DNA from: an uncultured Draconibacterium sp.
GTDB lineage: Bacteria; Bacteroidota; Bacteroidia; Bacteroidales; Prolixibacteraceae
Length of the DNA stretch: 64,000 nucleotides
Direction: 5' to 3'
Assembly: GCF_963676815.1 (NCBI RefSeq)
Contig: NZ_OY781365.1
Coordinates: forward strand, 4,498,501 to 4,562,500
The notes beneath the pieces were generated by a model. It did not search any database. It was not told where the DNA came from and was given only the letters and a program-made list of their open reading frames with translations. Below are positions 34,589 through 43,280 of the stretch, piece after piece. Every line of letters starts with the position of its first letter. Within the stretch, counting starts at the first letter, position 1. Both the position numbers and the translations under genes were made by a program.

Positions 34589-35616
34589 ACAGCTACAGAA
34601 AAATTACACTTGGCCGACTTATTAAAAACAGGGTATTACAACATATCCTGTTTTGGTGTTTGTCATTTTTAATTTTACTAAATGTGTTAAAAGTATCGGC
34701 TGAAGTAAAACAAATCGACATAATTTATACGGCAGTTTTTCATCTCCCGATAGTTTGTGTTGTTTACCTTAATCTGAACCTCATCTTCCCTTTATTTTGG
34801 GAGCGGGGTTTTTATCTGAATTATGCACTTGGAGTAATCGTTTTAGCTGCTATTGGCTCAGGTTTTTACCTGCTTTTGTTCGATAGTCTTATCGACTATA
34901 TTTTCAAGGGATACTACTTTATAGCATATTACAGTTTTTGGGATATTTCGTTGTTCTTTGCTATTTACCTTTTTATTTCAAGTTTGTTACACCTTGCCAG
35001 GAGCTGGTTCAGAGCCGAAGAATTGGAGAAAGAAAAGTCGCAGGCGGAGTTAAAAGCCTTAAAATCACAAGTTAATCCACATTTTCTTTTTAATTCGTTA
35101 AACAGCATTTACAGTATGGCCCGCAAAGAATCGAAAGAAGTACCGGAAAAAATTGTACAGTTGAGCAATTTAATGCGCCATATTATTTACGAGTCGGATG
35201 CCGATTTTATAACGCTGGAAAAAGAAGTGGAGATGTTGCACAATTATATTGAGATGCAAAATCTTCGCTCAATCCAAAACAAAATTGTTTTTGATACAAC
35301 TGGTGATATAAAAGATAAAAAGATAGCTCCGTTTTTGTTTCTTCCATTTGTCGAGAATAGTTTTAAACACGGAGTGAAAGGGGGAGATGATGATGTTTTT
35401 GTGCATATTTATTTTGAAGTAGCGGGCCAGGTCTTGTACTTCGAAATTGAAAACAGTAAAGGGATGGCAAACGATCCGTTTCCGGATAAATACCGGGGAA
35501 TTGGAATTGAGAATGTGAAAAAACGTCTGGATTTAATTTATCCGGGTCAGCACAAACTTAAAATTATCGATAACACAGATACATTTAAAGTACTTTTACA
35601 AGTGCAATTGAATTAG
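34585..35616 (+). CDS. LytS-like sensor histidine kinase
   Basis: This 343-residue kinase has four N-terminal membrane segments (about 15-33, 45-68, 76-100 and 108-135) and a short coiled coil (EELEKEKSQAELKALKSQ). The His_kinase domain (PF06580) has phospho-acceptor H166 in QVNPHFLFNSLNS. The ATPase domain has the N box PFVENSFKHG and G box GIGIENVKKRL. There is no extracytoplasmic sensor domain, so the membrane part or the co-translated lipoprotein probably provides input. It overlaps the lipoprotein gene by 4 bases and precedes its response regulator by 6. Confidence 0.92.
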   Translation: MNSYRKITLGRLIKNRVLQHILFWCLSFLILLNVLKVSAEVKQIDIIYTAVFHLPIVCVVYLNLNLIFPLFWERGFYLNYALGVIVLAAIGSGFYLLLFDSLIDYIFKGYYFIAYYSFWDISLFFAIYLFISSLLHLARSWFRAEELEKEKSQAELKALKSQVNPHFLFNSLNSIYSMARKESKEVPEKIVQLSNLMRHIIYESDADFITLEKEVEMLHNYIEMQNLRSIQNKIVFDTTGDIKDKKIAPFLFLPFVENSFKHGVKGGDDDVFVHIYFEVAGQVLYFEIENSKGMANDPFPDKYRGIGIENVKKRLDLIYPGQHKLKIIDNTDTFKVLLQVQLN

Positions 35617-35622
35617 TATAAA

Positions 35623-36318
35623 ATGGCCAAGATAAAAACACTAAAATGTATAATTGTTGATGACGAACCTTTATCGCAGGATGTGATTCGCGATTTTGTT
35701 GAAGCCTGTCCTGAACTTGAGTTAAAAGGAATATGCAACGATGCACTTGAAGCCGGACAGTTTTTAAAACAGGAAAATATCGACCTGCTGTTTTTAGATA
35801 TTAACATGCCTAAATTGAGTGGAATTAGCTTTGTAAAAAGTTTAAAAGAACCACCACTGTTTATTTTGGTTACTGCTTATCCCGAGTTTGCCCTGGAAGG
35901 ATTTGAAGTTGATGCGGTGGATTACCTGTTGAAACCAGTATCGTTTGAACGTTTCCGAACGGCTGTTAACAGAGTGCTGGAGCGCATTTCGTTACAGGAA
36001 TCAAACATTGCCCAGCATTTGATGGTACGTGCCAACAAAAAGGATTACCGGCTTAATTTTGACGAAATAATATACCTCGAAGCGCAGGGAGATTACGTTC
36101 GCTTCGTCACCGAAACACAATCACTAATGGTGCACGGAAGATTTAAAGATTTTATTGCGCAATTGCCTAAAAACCTATTTGGGCGTATTCATAAATCTTA
36201 CCTGGTGTCGCTGGCTAGAGTGGTTTATCTCGAAGGAAATTCTGTAAATATCGGGGATACAAAGTTGCCTGTGAGCTTAAGTTTTAAAGATGAGTTTATA
36301 AGAAAACTTAATGCATAA
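35623..36318 (+). CDS. LytTR-family response regulator
   Basis: This 231-residue protein has a receiver domain (about 8-120) with acidic pair D14-D15 (IIVDDEP), phospho-acceptor D59 in FLDINMP, and K in LLKPVSF. A LytTR DNA-binding domain follows (about 130-228: IIYLEAQGDYVRFVTETQS, FGRIHKSYLVSL). It is the cognate partner of the LytS kinase just upstream. LytTR regulators bind direct repeats spaced about 21 bases, and an exact repeat with that spacing precedes this operon. A terminator follows directly. Confidence 0.94.
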   Translation: MAKIKTLKCIIVDDEPLSQDVIRDFVEACPELELKGICNDALEAGQFLKQENIDLLFLDINMPKLSGISFVKSLKEPPLFILVTAYPEFALEGFEVDAVDYLLKPVSFERFRTAVNRVLERISLQESNIAQHLMVRANKKDYRLNFDEIIYLEAQGDYVRFVTETQSLMVHGRFKDFIAQLPKNLFGRIHKSYLVSLARVVYLEGNSVNIGDTKLPVSLSFKDEFIRKLNA

Positions 36319-36319
36319 A

Positions 36320-36354
36320 AAAGACACAAACCCGAAGGAATGTGTCTTTCTTGA
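36320..36354 (+). terminator. Terminator between the LytTR and FadL genes
   Basis: The arms AAAGACACA and TGTGTCTTT (9 bp) enclose a 12-base loop. It lies right after the LytTR stop and is probably shared with the convergent FadL gene. Confidence 0.75.
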
Positions 36355-36370
36355 AAATATCTTTTTTACG

Positions 36371-37921
36371 TTAGAATTTAAATCCTAAAGTAAACATTAC
36401 ATCATGTGTTGATCCATCGAAAGCAGCTGCTTCAGGTACCGGATAATAGCCTGATGAAGGTGCTGCGTATGGCAGTTCATATTCCATCATGTCAGTTAAG
36501 CGGTAAGCAATATCAAAAGTGAAATTACTAAAACGATAACCTAATCCGGCTGAATAAACGTTCAACTCATCGTTCGATTTAAACTGATCGTTTCCTAAAG
36601 AGGTAGATTTATATGCTGTTGGATAATACTCATACCCGGCACGCAAACTTAAATTATTGGTTGCACGTAATTCGCCACCTACACGAATGTTGCCAACTGA
36701 TTTGTATGCGTTCTTTATTTCCTGGTTTTCGCTGGCAAATCCGTAGCCATCGCCACCTTTTCGTAGTTTTGCCGATGAATAATCAACATATTCATAATCA
36801 ATACTAATTAAACCTTTTTTTGCAATAACAAAAGCTCCGCTAAAGGTTGCACGCAGAGGAGTTTGCAATTGATAATCGTAGTTATTTAATGGAGATAGCC
36901 CTGAATCGTCAACTACGCCGTTGTCTTCAAAATCATTTCTTGAATACATGGCTGTATGGAAGAAATCGTGCATATCGTAAAAAGTTGGTGTGTGGATTGA
37001 TGCCCCTAAACGAACTTCGTTTATCGGTTTATAAATCACCCCAAATTTAAAATTGTATCCTGTACCTGTTGTTCTCAGGTAGCTATCAAACTGCATGTCA
37101 ACAAAGTTCGGAATAACACCCTGGTTATCCCACTCTTCATAGGTGCTCGATTCACGATAATAAATATCGGTAACACCTAAAGTTGCTCCTAAATAAACTT
37201 TATGATTAAAATTTAATCCAACTGCAAAATTGTATTCATCAATCGAGCCCGAACGAGAGATTGTTTTTCGTTGTGAAACAGGATGATTCTGAATATTCTC
37301 ATCGAAAGGATTAATTTGTATATCGCTTCTCCATAACTGAGCATCTTCATCGTAATACATCAGGTCAGCTCCTGTTTGGTTATCCGCATTGTAATATGCC
37401 AACTCTTCGTAGAAGTTACTCCAGCCCGCATTTGGGTCTTCTCCATTTGCATTTTCAATAAGATCATCTAAAAATGAACTTGTAACGCCAGAGGCACCCA
37501 TAAGCGAGTTGCTGTTAAAATCTTTCAGGCGGTTATATCCAATTCCAAGGTTTACGCTAATAAGTCCAACGTCGCTGCGCGAAGCAGTTGGAATAACCGT
37601 AACATAGCTTAAATTATTCAACGCAAAGTTGTATTTGGTATCTTCCATCAGGGTGTTCATGTAGTTACCTTCCGTTTTTCCGTAAGTAAATTTAGGTGTT
37701 ACCGTTAATTCTGAAGAACGGTAAACTCCTAAACCGGCCGGATTAATACTGATAGAAGTAAAATCGCCGCCTAAAGCACCAAAAGCATTACCCATACCTC
37801 CCGCTCGTGCCGTTCCTGAAACCTGAATATTGGAATAACGGAGAGCATCGAGCAAGTCTTGTGCTTGCGTAAAAATGGGCACACAAATGGTTAGTAAAAG
37901 GATTAAAATATTCTTTTTCAT
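36371..37921 (-). CDS. OmpP1/FadL-family outer-membrane transporter
   Basis: This 516-residue outer-membrane barrel has a signal peptide ending at IFTQAQ. The family hallmark follows soon after: SGTARAGGMGNAFGALGGDF then TSISINPAGLGVYRSSE, the hatch domain of OmpP1/FadL/TodX (PF03349). The C-terminus HDVMFTLGFKF ends in Phe. Family members pass hydrophobic compounds such as long-chain fatty acids across the outer membrane. The specific substrate is unknown. It lies 34 bases downstream of a low-complexity lipoprotein gene on the same strand, probably in one operon. Confidence 0.88.
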   Translation of the reverse strand: MKKNILILLLTICVPIFTQAQDLLDALRYSNIQVSGTARAGGMGNAFGALGGDFTSISINPAGLGVYRSSELTVTPKFTYGKTEGNYMNTLMEDTKYNFALNNLSYVTVIPTASRSDVGLISVNLGIGYNRLKDFNSNSLMGASGVTSSFLDDLIENANGEDPNAGWSNFYEELAYYNADNQTGADLMYYDEDAQLWRSDIQINPFDENIQNHPVSQRKTISRSGSIDEYNFAVGLNFNHKVYLGATLGVTDIYYRESSTYEEWDNQGVIPNFVDMQFDSYLRTTGTGYNFKFGVIYKPINEVRLGASIHTPTFYDMHDFFHTAMYSRNDFEDNGVVDDSGLSPLNNYDYQLQTPLRATFSGAFVIAKKGLISIDYEYVDYSSAKLRKGGDGYGFASENQEIKNAYKSVGNIRVGGELRATNNLSLRAGYEYYPTAYKSTSLGNDQFKSNDELNVYSAGLGYRFSNFTFDIAYRLTDMMEYELPYAAPSSGYYPVPEAAAFDGSTHDVMFTLGFKF

Positions 37922-37955
37922 GGCAAATAGTTTTTGTCGTTAATTTTCCTGTAAT

Positions 37956-39374
37956 CTATCTTCTTCCGCCACCACCACTGCTGCGTGATGATGATCCGCC
38001 TGAACTTCTTGAACCACCCGACGAACCGCCGCTACTACGTACGCTGCTTCCGCTGCTTCTTACACTGCTTCCACTGCTGCGATAGCTGCTACTGCTACTT
38101 CTGCTCGGAGTACTGCTGCGATAGCTGCTACTCGATTTTGTAGAAGAAGGAGCACTGTATGATCTTGACGAACTGCGGGTGCTCGAACTACGGTTGTAGG
38201 TAGAACTTGAACGGTATGATCTGTTATAAGTTGAAGTAGACTTAGGAACTGTGTAGCTCTGACTGCTTCGGCTGTTGCCTGAAGTTACTACTCTTGGTTT
38301 TGTGTAATTAGAGCGTGCATCGCTACTTGGTCGGGTGTACGTTCTGCTTGTTGCTGCCGATCCTGGTCGGGTATAACTTTGCGAGCGAGTTGTAACCGAG
38401 TTTGATGTTGAGGTAGACGGACGGGTAGTTGTACTCGTTGTTCTCCTTTTTTCGGTTAAAACATTTGCACTAGTTGCCGATTTGTCGGTAGTAACTCTTG
38501 TTCCGGTTGTTGATCGGCGTGTTGAAGTTGCTGAACTTCTGTCAGTAGTTGCCGATTTATTTACACTCGTGGTTCCTCTGCGGTTGCTGCTTGCCGAAAT
38601 TGCTGCTGCCGATGTTGATCTGCGACCGGCATCGCCGCGATATACATTTGTTCCTGTTGACCTGCGTTGCCCATAAGAGTAACCTCTACCATAATCGTTA
38701 TAGTAAGTTCCCCCACCATAATAGCCGCCGCCATACCAGCTGCCGTAATATCCTCCATAATACGGGTAGTAACCGCCGTAACCCCAACTATAATAAGGGG
38801 AATTCCAGCCCCAGCCCCAACTTGAGTAAGGCCATCCCCATCCAAGTGACCAGCTTAGTGACCATGAAGGGTAGTACCATGATGAGTAATAATAAGGATC
38901 ATAGTAAAACGGATCGTAATAGCTCCAACTGTCCCAATAAAACGGATCGTAGAAGGACGGACGGTGGAAACGGCGGATACGGTAAGCGTAATCCAATTCG
39001 TCGCCATCGTAATAGTTGTTTATTACGTATTTCATTTCATCGTCGTTGTAATATACAGTTGTGTCGCTGGCTTCCATTTCCATTTGGTCCATGTTATAGC
39101 GCAACACATCAGCATCTTCTTCTGATCCTTCAAAAATGTAGTTGTTCATGGTGTTCGAACCATCTTCACCTTTTTCAATATTGCTAATGATCATGGTGTT
39201 GGCCGATTTTTCAACCGGCTGTTCTTCAACAACCTCTTCAACTGCAATTGGAGGAGGAACTTCACCTGGGTTAAAATAGATGTCGTCGGAATAAGTACCT
39301 GACACATATCCTCCCGTCGTACAGGCTCCAAGAACGATAGCCAGTAATCCTAAAAATGTTAATCTTGATTTCAT
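37956..39374 (-). CDS. Low-complexity lipoprotein, Tyr/Trp/Gly-rich then Ser/Arg-rich
   Basis: This 472-residue lipoprotein has the lipobox LGAC (cysteine 18). Three zones follow. Residues 20-135 are acidic and beta-like (FNPGEVPPPIAVEEVVEE, YVINNYYDGDELDY). Residues about 136-235 are dominated by Tyr, Trp, Gly and Ser (YYPYYGGYYGSWYGGGYYGG). Residues 236-472 are a basic Ser/Thr/Arg tail with SSSYRSS-type repeats and no Asp or Glu cluster. The zones suggest an unfolded, surface-exposed, possibly wall- or DNA-contacting tail. No known domain is recognised. The FadL gene follows after 34 bases. Confidence 0.75.
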   Translation of the reverse strand: MKSRLTFLGLLAIVLGACTTGGYVSGTYSDDIYFNPGEVPPPIAVEEVVEEQPVEKSANTMIISNIEKGEDGSNTMNNYIFEGSEEDADVLRYNMDQMEMEASDTTVYYNDDEMKYVINNYYDGDELDYAYRIRRFHRPSFYDPFYWDSWSYYDPFYYDPYYYSSWYYPSWSLSWSLGWGWPYSSWGWGWNSPYYSWGYGGYYPYYGGYYGSWYGGGYYGGGTYYNDYGRGYSYGQRRSTGTNVYRGDAGRRSTSAAAISASSNRRGTTSVNKSATTDRSSATSTRRSTTGTRVTTDKSATSANVLTEKRRTTSTTTRPSTSTSNSVTTRSQSYTRPGSAATSRTYTRPSSDARSNYTKPRVVTSGNSRSSQSYTVPKSTSTYNRSYRSSSTYNRSSSTRSSSRSYSAPSSTKSSSSYRSSTPSRSSSSSYRSSGSSVRSSGSSVRSSGGSSGGSRSSGGSSSRSSGGGGRR

Positions 39375-39472
39375 AAGGTATCCTCCGTTTATTTAATGTC
39401 AATAATAATTACTTTCTTTGTAAGCTCAAAATTTATAATTGTAAAAACAAAATCTATACCAAATATTAGATT

Positions 39473-40948
39473 ATGGCGAAAGAATTGACCTCGCGCAGCG
39501 AGAATTATTCACAATGGTACCAGGATTTGGTAATTAAAGCAGACCTAGCCGAGAATTCAGCGGTTAGGGGATGTATGGTTATAAAGCCTTATGGCTACGC
39601 CATTTGGGAGAAAATGCAGGCCGAACTCGACCGTATGTTTAAAGAGACCGGGCACGTAAATGCATATTTTCCGCTTTTTATACCAAAATCTTTTTTTAGT
39701 AAAGAAGCCGATCACGTTGAAGGCTTTGCAAAAGAGTGTGCAGTAGTAACTCATTATCGTTTAAAGAACGACGAGGAAAATGGTGGTGTGGTTGTTGACC
39801 CGGATGCCAAACTCGAAGAGGAACTGATTGTACGACCGACTTCTGAAACCATAATCTGGAATACGTATAAAAACTGGATTCAGTCGTATCGCGATCTGCC
39901 AATCCTTTGTAACCAGTGGGCAAACGTTGTTCGTTGGGAGATGCGTACCCGTTTATTCCTGCGTACTGCAGAGTTTTTGTGGCAGGAAGGTCACACGGCT
40001 CATGCCACAAAAGAGGAGGCAATTGAGGAGACTGAAAAGATTATTAATGTATATGCCAATTTTGCCGAAAATTTTATGGCCGTTCCGGTTATAAAAGGTT
40101 TAAAATCGGCCAACGAGCGTTTTGCCGGTGCATTGGAAACTTATTCTATCGAAGCGTTAATGCAGGATGGAAAAGCATTGCAGTCGGGAACTTCACACTT
40201 CCTGGGGCAGAACTTTGCCAAAGCTTTTGATGTAACTTTTGCAACGAAAGAAGGAAAAGAAGATTACGTTTGGGCAACATCATGGGGCGTTTCAACTCGT
40301 TTGATGGGAGCGTTAATTATGGCGCACTCTGATGACAATGGTTTGGTGCTTCCTCCAAAATTAGCTCCGTTCCAGGTTGTAATCGTTCCTATTTACCGAA
40401 AAGAGGAACAACTGGCAGAGATCACTGAAAAAGTGGATGAGATTATCGCCAAACTGAAAGCAAAAGGTATTTCGGTTAAATATGACGACCGCGATACACG
40501 TAAACCGGGATGGAAATTTGCGGAATACGAATTAAAAGGTGTGCCGGTACGTTTGGCAATGGGACCACGCGATTTGGAGAACGGAACCGTTGAAGTTGCC
40601 CGTCGTGACAACCTGACAAAAGAAGTTACTTCGCTTGACAATATCGACGAGTACGTAGAAAATTTGTTGGAAGATATTCAGAAAAATATTTTCCGGAAAG
40701 CCTACGATTTCAGAGCAGAAAATACACGAAAAGTGGATACCTGGGAAGAGTTTAAAGAAGTGTTGAATACCAAAGGTGGTTTTATCTCTGCACACTGGGA
40801 TGGCACTCCTGAAACCGAGGATCTGATTAAAAACGAAACCAAGGCAACCATTCGTTGTATGCCGCTGGAATACGAAGAGGAAGAAGGTGTTTGTATCTAT
40901 TCAGGCAAACCTTCAAAACGCAGAGTATTATTTGCATTAGCTTACTAA
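39473..40948 (+). CDS. proS: Prolyl-tRNA synthetase, archaeal/eukaryotic-like short form
   Basis: It charges tRNA-Pro with proline. The 491-residue class II synthetase has motif 1 near 45, motif 2 VRWEMRTRLFLRTAEFLWQEG (about 157-177), and motif 3 WGVSTRLMGALIMAHSDDNG. An anticodon-binding domain follows (about 300-400), then a C-terminal zinc-domain-like extension ending in FALAY. It lacks the INS editing insertion of the E. coli type, so it is the short archaeal/eukaryotic-like ProS found in many Bacteroidota. The substrate signatures RPTSET and TSHFLGQNF are intact. It is a single gene. Confidence 0.97.
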   Translation: MAKELTSRSENYSQWYQDLVIKADLAENSAVRGCMVIKPYGYAIWEKMQAELDRMFKETGHVNAYFPLFIPKSFFSKEADHVEGFAKECAVVTHYRLKNDEENGGVVVDPDAKLEEELIVRPTSETIIWNTYKNWIQSYRDLPILCNQWANVVRWEMRTRLFLRTAEFLWQEGHTAHATKEEAIEETEKIINVYANFAENFMAVPVIKGLKSANERFAGALETYSIEALMQDGKALQSGTSHFLGQNFAKAFDVTFATKEGKEDYVWATSWGVSTRLMGALIMAHSDDNGLVLPPKLAPFQVVIVPIYRKEEQLAEITEKVDEIIAKLKAKGISVKYDDRDTRKPGWKFAEYELKGVPVRLAMGPRDLENGTVEVARRDNLTKEVTSLDNIDEYVENLLEDIQKNIFRKAYDFRAENTRKVDTWEEFKEVLNTKGGFISAHWDGTPETEDLIKNETKATIRCMPLEYEEEEGVCIYSGKPSKRRVLFALAY

Positions 40949-40958
40949 TTGCCTATTT

Positions 40959-41028
40959 GTCATTTCGAATGTAATGAGAAATCTGTTACATCGAAATGGA
41001 TTTCTCCTCGCATACTTGTCGAAATAAC
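40959..41028 (+). repeat. Dispersed palindromic repeat, copy downstream of proS
   Basis: It opens with GTCATTTCGAATG, has GAGAAATCTGTTACATCGAA and GGATTTCTCC, and ends GTCGAAATAAC. Ends and internal GAAATCT/GATTTC words are inverted copies. It matches the copy at 43121-43196 and the halves at about 19086 and 20512. Confidence 0.65.
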
Positions 41029-41042
41029 AACAAAAAAATATT

Positions 41043-41076
41043 AAAGCAGCTCATCAGGGCTGCTTTCTTTTTTTTC
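41043..41076 (+). terminator. Terminator after proS
   Basis: AAAGCAGC and GCTGCTTT (8 bp) enclose an 8-base loop, followed by CTTTTTTTT. Confidence 0.85.
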
Positions 41077-41114
41077 AGTAATTGTGTACATTTAAAAGTT
41101 AATATTTGAACGCT

Positions 41115-41801
41115 ATGACAGAAAAAGAAGTTCGGGCTTCATTCCTTGAAGCACTGGTAATAAAATCAACCGTTAAACAACAGGTTTACGACAATACCCG
41201 ACAAACTTTTACTATCCTGAAAAAGGTGTTGAATCAGCTTGAAAAGGATTATTTAAATGCTGTAAAAGGAAAGGTGCCAGAAAATGCTTTGCCAAACTAC
41301 CACGATCGTGGACCTTTTGAGGTGGAGTTTAAAGTGGGTGGCGATTTGCTGATATTTAGTATGCACTCCAATGTTTTCGAATTCGACGATAAACACCCGG
41401 TGTGGAAAACAAAATACATCGAGGAAGATTCGCTGCGTTCGTATTGTGGGGTGATCAATATTTATAATTTTCTGGCCGATTCGTTTAAGTACAACCGCGT
41501 TAACGACCTCGGGTATCTTGTGGCACGAATTTTCATAAACAAAGACAAACATTTTTTCGTTGAAGGGAAACGTCAGTCGGATGAGGTGGTGAAAGATTTT
41601 GCCATCGACACCATCTCGCCGGGCGTGATCAGGCAAATTGTTGAAACGGCTATTCAATACAGTATTGAGTTTGATTTGCTGATGCCTGTTTACGACCAGG
41701 TGAAAATGGCCACGGTTGATCAGATGCGGCAAAAAATGAGTCATTCGAAAATGGTAACCGGAAAACGTTTGGGATTTACCTTTAATTCGGACGATGTATA
41801 A
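41115..41801 (+). CDS. Conserved protein of unknown function
   Basis: This 228-residue soluble protein has no signal peptide or membrane segment. It begins helical (LVIKSTVKQQVYDNTRQTFT), then has beta-rich parts with FEVEFKVGGDLLIFSMHS and GYLVARIFINKDKHFFVEG, and a helical end (VDQMRQKMSHSKM). I do not recognise the family. The ATG at 41115 is preferred over an in-frame TTG at 41106. It lies between proS and pepT as a single gene, 86 bases before pepT. Confidence 0.7.
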   Translation: MTEKEVRASFLEALVIKSTVKQQVYDNTRQTFTILKKVLNQLEKDYLNAVKGKVPENALPNYHDRGPFEVEFKVGGDLLIFSMHSNVFEFDDKHPVWKTKYIEEDSLRSYCGVINIYNFLADSFKYNRVNDLGYLVARIFINKDKHFFVEGKRQSDEVVKDFAIDTISPGVIRQIVETAIQYSIEFDLLMPVYDQVKMATVDQMRQKMSHSKMVTGKRLGFTFNSDDV

Positions 41802-41835
41802 GACAAGCATCAGTTTTTATCCTGTACAAAAAATA

Positions 41836-41843
41836 TAAATTTG
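41836..41843 (+). promoter_or_regulatory. Bacteroidota -7 promoter element for pepT
   Basis: TAAATTTG fits TAnnTTTG and lies 44 bases before the pepT ATG. The -33 box is not clear. Confidence 0.45.
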
Positions 41844-41887
41844 CAGAACCCGTTAAAAATAGAATATTTAAAAAGTCAGATAACAGA

Positions 41888-43114
41888 ATGGAAAAAGTAG
41901 TAGAACGATTTATCAATTACGCAAAACAATACACCACTTCCGACCCGAAAAGCAAAACTTACCCCAGTACCGACCGCCAGTTGTTTTTTATGAAAAAACT
42001 GGTAGAGGAACTGAAAGAAATAGGATTGAGTGAAGTGGAAATGGATAAGTACGGTTACGTAACAGCAACTATACCAGCCAAAGGAGTTAGCGAAAGTCCG
42101 GTGGTTGGATTTATATCGCATGTAGATACAAGCCCTGATTTTTCGGGAGAAAGTGTTGATCCTCAGATTTTGGAAAATTACGATGGTTGCACCATTTATT
42201 TGAAAAACAAGGTTTGTATTGATCCAAAACAGTTTCCGGAACTATTAAACTACAAAGGACAGGATATTATTACTGCCGACGGAACAACGTTGTTGGGCGC
42301 CGATGATAAAGCAGGCGTGGCCGAAATTGTTACAGCTGCTGAAATGCTTTTGAATGCAACAGATATTCAGCACGGTAAAATACGTATCGCTTTTACTCCC
42401 GACGAGGAAATTGGTAAAGGAACCGATTATTTTGATGTGAAAAAATTCGGAGCTGATTTTGCCTACACTCTTGATGGTGGAGAGATTGGCGAGCTGGAGT
42501 ATGAAAACTTTAACGCGGCCGGAGCAACGATTAAAATTAAGGGTTTGAGTGTGCATCCCGGATCGGCGAAAAACAAAATGATCAACGCTCTGCTGGTAGC
42601 ACATAAGCTTGTTGCCATGCTGCCTCCAACACAACGTCCGGAACATACGGAGAAATATGAAGGTTTTTTCCATCTAATTTCAATGAATGGTGGTGTTGAC
42701 GAAGCCGAGTTGCAATATATCATTCGCGACCACGACAAAACTAAATTCGAAGAGAAAAAACAGTTTCTTACCGAAGTGGTTAAACTGATCAATATCGAAT
42801 ACGGAAAAGAAATTGCAGAGCTGAAAATGGAAGACCAGTACTACAACATGCGCGAAAAAGTGGAGCCGGTAAAATACATTATTGATATTGCAGAAAAAGC
42901 AATGATTGATGCCGGTGTGGAGCCAAAAATTAAAGCAATTCGCGGTGGTACCGACGGCGCACGACTTTCATATGATGGACTGCCTTGTCCGAATATCTTT
43001 GCCGGTGGTCATAATTTCCACGGGCCGTTTGAGTTTGTTCCTATTCCTTCGATGCTTAAATCGGTTGAAGTAATTCTGAACATCGCACAAGCCGTGGGGA
43101 AAGTGAAAAAGTAG
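41888..43114 (+). CDS. pepT: Peptidase T (aminotripeptidase)
   Basis: This cytoplasmic M20B zinc metallopeptidase removes the N-terminal residue of tripeptides. It has 408 residues, the usual length. The metal and catalytic residues are in place: H78 and D80 in SHVDTSPD, D140 in GADDKAG, E173 and E174 in PDEEIG, D196 in TLDGGE and H378 in GGHNFHGPFEF. The dimerisation lid lies about 205-310. It is followed after 7 bases by a dispersed palindromic repeat and then tilS. Confidence 0.96.
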   Translation: MEKVVERFINYAKQYTTSDPKSKTYPSTDRQLFFMKKLVEELKEIGLSEVEMDKYGYVTATIPAKGVSESPVVGFISHVDTSPDFSGESVDPQILENYDGCTIYLKNKVCIDPKQFPELLNYKGQDIITADGTTLLGADDKAGVAEIVTAAEMLLNATDIQHGKIRIAFTPDEEIGKGTDYFDVKKFGADFAYTLDGGEIGELEYENFNAAGATIKIKGLSVHPGSAKNKMINALLVAHKLVAMLPPTQRPEHTEKYEGFFHLISMNGGVDEAELQYIIRDHDKTKFEEKKQFLTEVVKLINIEYGKEIAELKMEDQYYNMREKVEPVKYIIDIAEKAMIDAGVEPKIKAIRGGTDGARLSYDGLPCPNIFAGGHNFHGPFEFVPIPSMLKSVEVILNIAQAVGKVKK

Positions 43115-43120
43115 ATCCTT

Positions 43121-43196
43121 GTCATTTCGACGAAGAATGAGGAGAAATCTGTTCTTCAAGGAAGAGATTTCTCAGTCGTTCCTCCTTCGAAATGAC
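43121..43196 (+). repeat. Dispersed palindromic repeat, most complete copy
   Basis: GTCATTTCGA at the left and TCGAAATGAC at the right are perfect inverted ends. Inside, GAGAAATCT and AGATTTCTC continue the palindrome, so the 76 bases can fold into one long imperfect hairpin. It lies between pepT and tilS on either coding sense and may act as their terminator. Confidence 0.75.
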
Positions 43197-43280
43197 AGCT
43201 TTTATGTTTTGTCTCTAAATTTTTATGTCCATAAAAAGAGTGAACTTTCAGTAGAAGGGAAATAGAATAACAAACAGTCC

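Noticed and set aside
38549..39187. Plus-strand open frame over the low-complexity lipoprotein
   Set aside because: The frame is open only because the opposite strand is Ser/Tyr/Gly-rich; the lipobox and operon place favour the minus strand.
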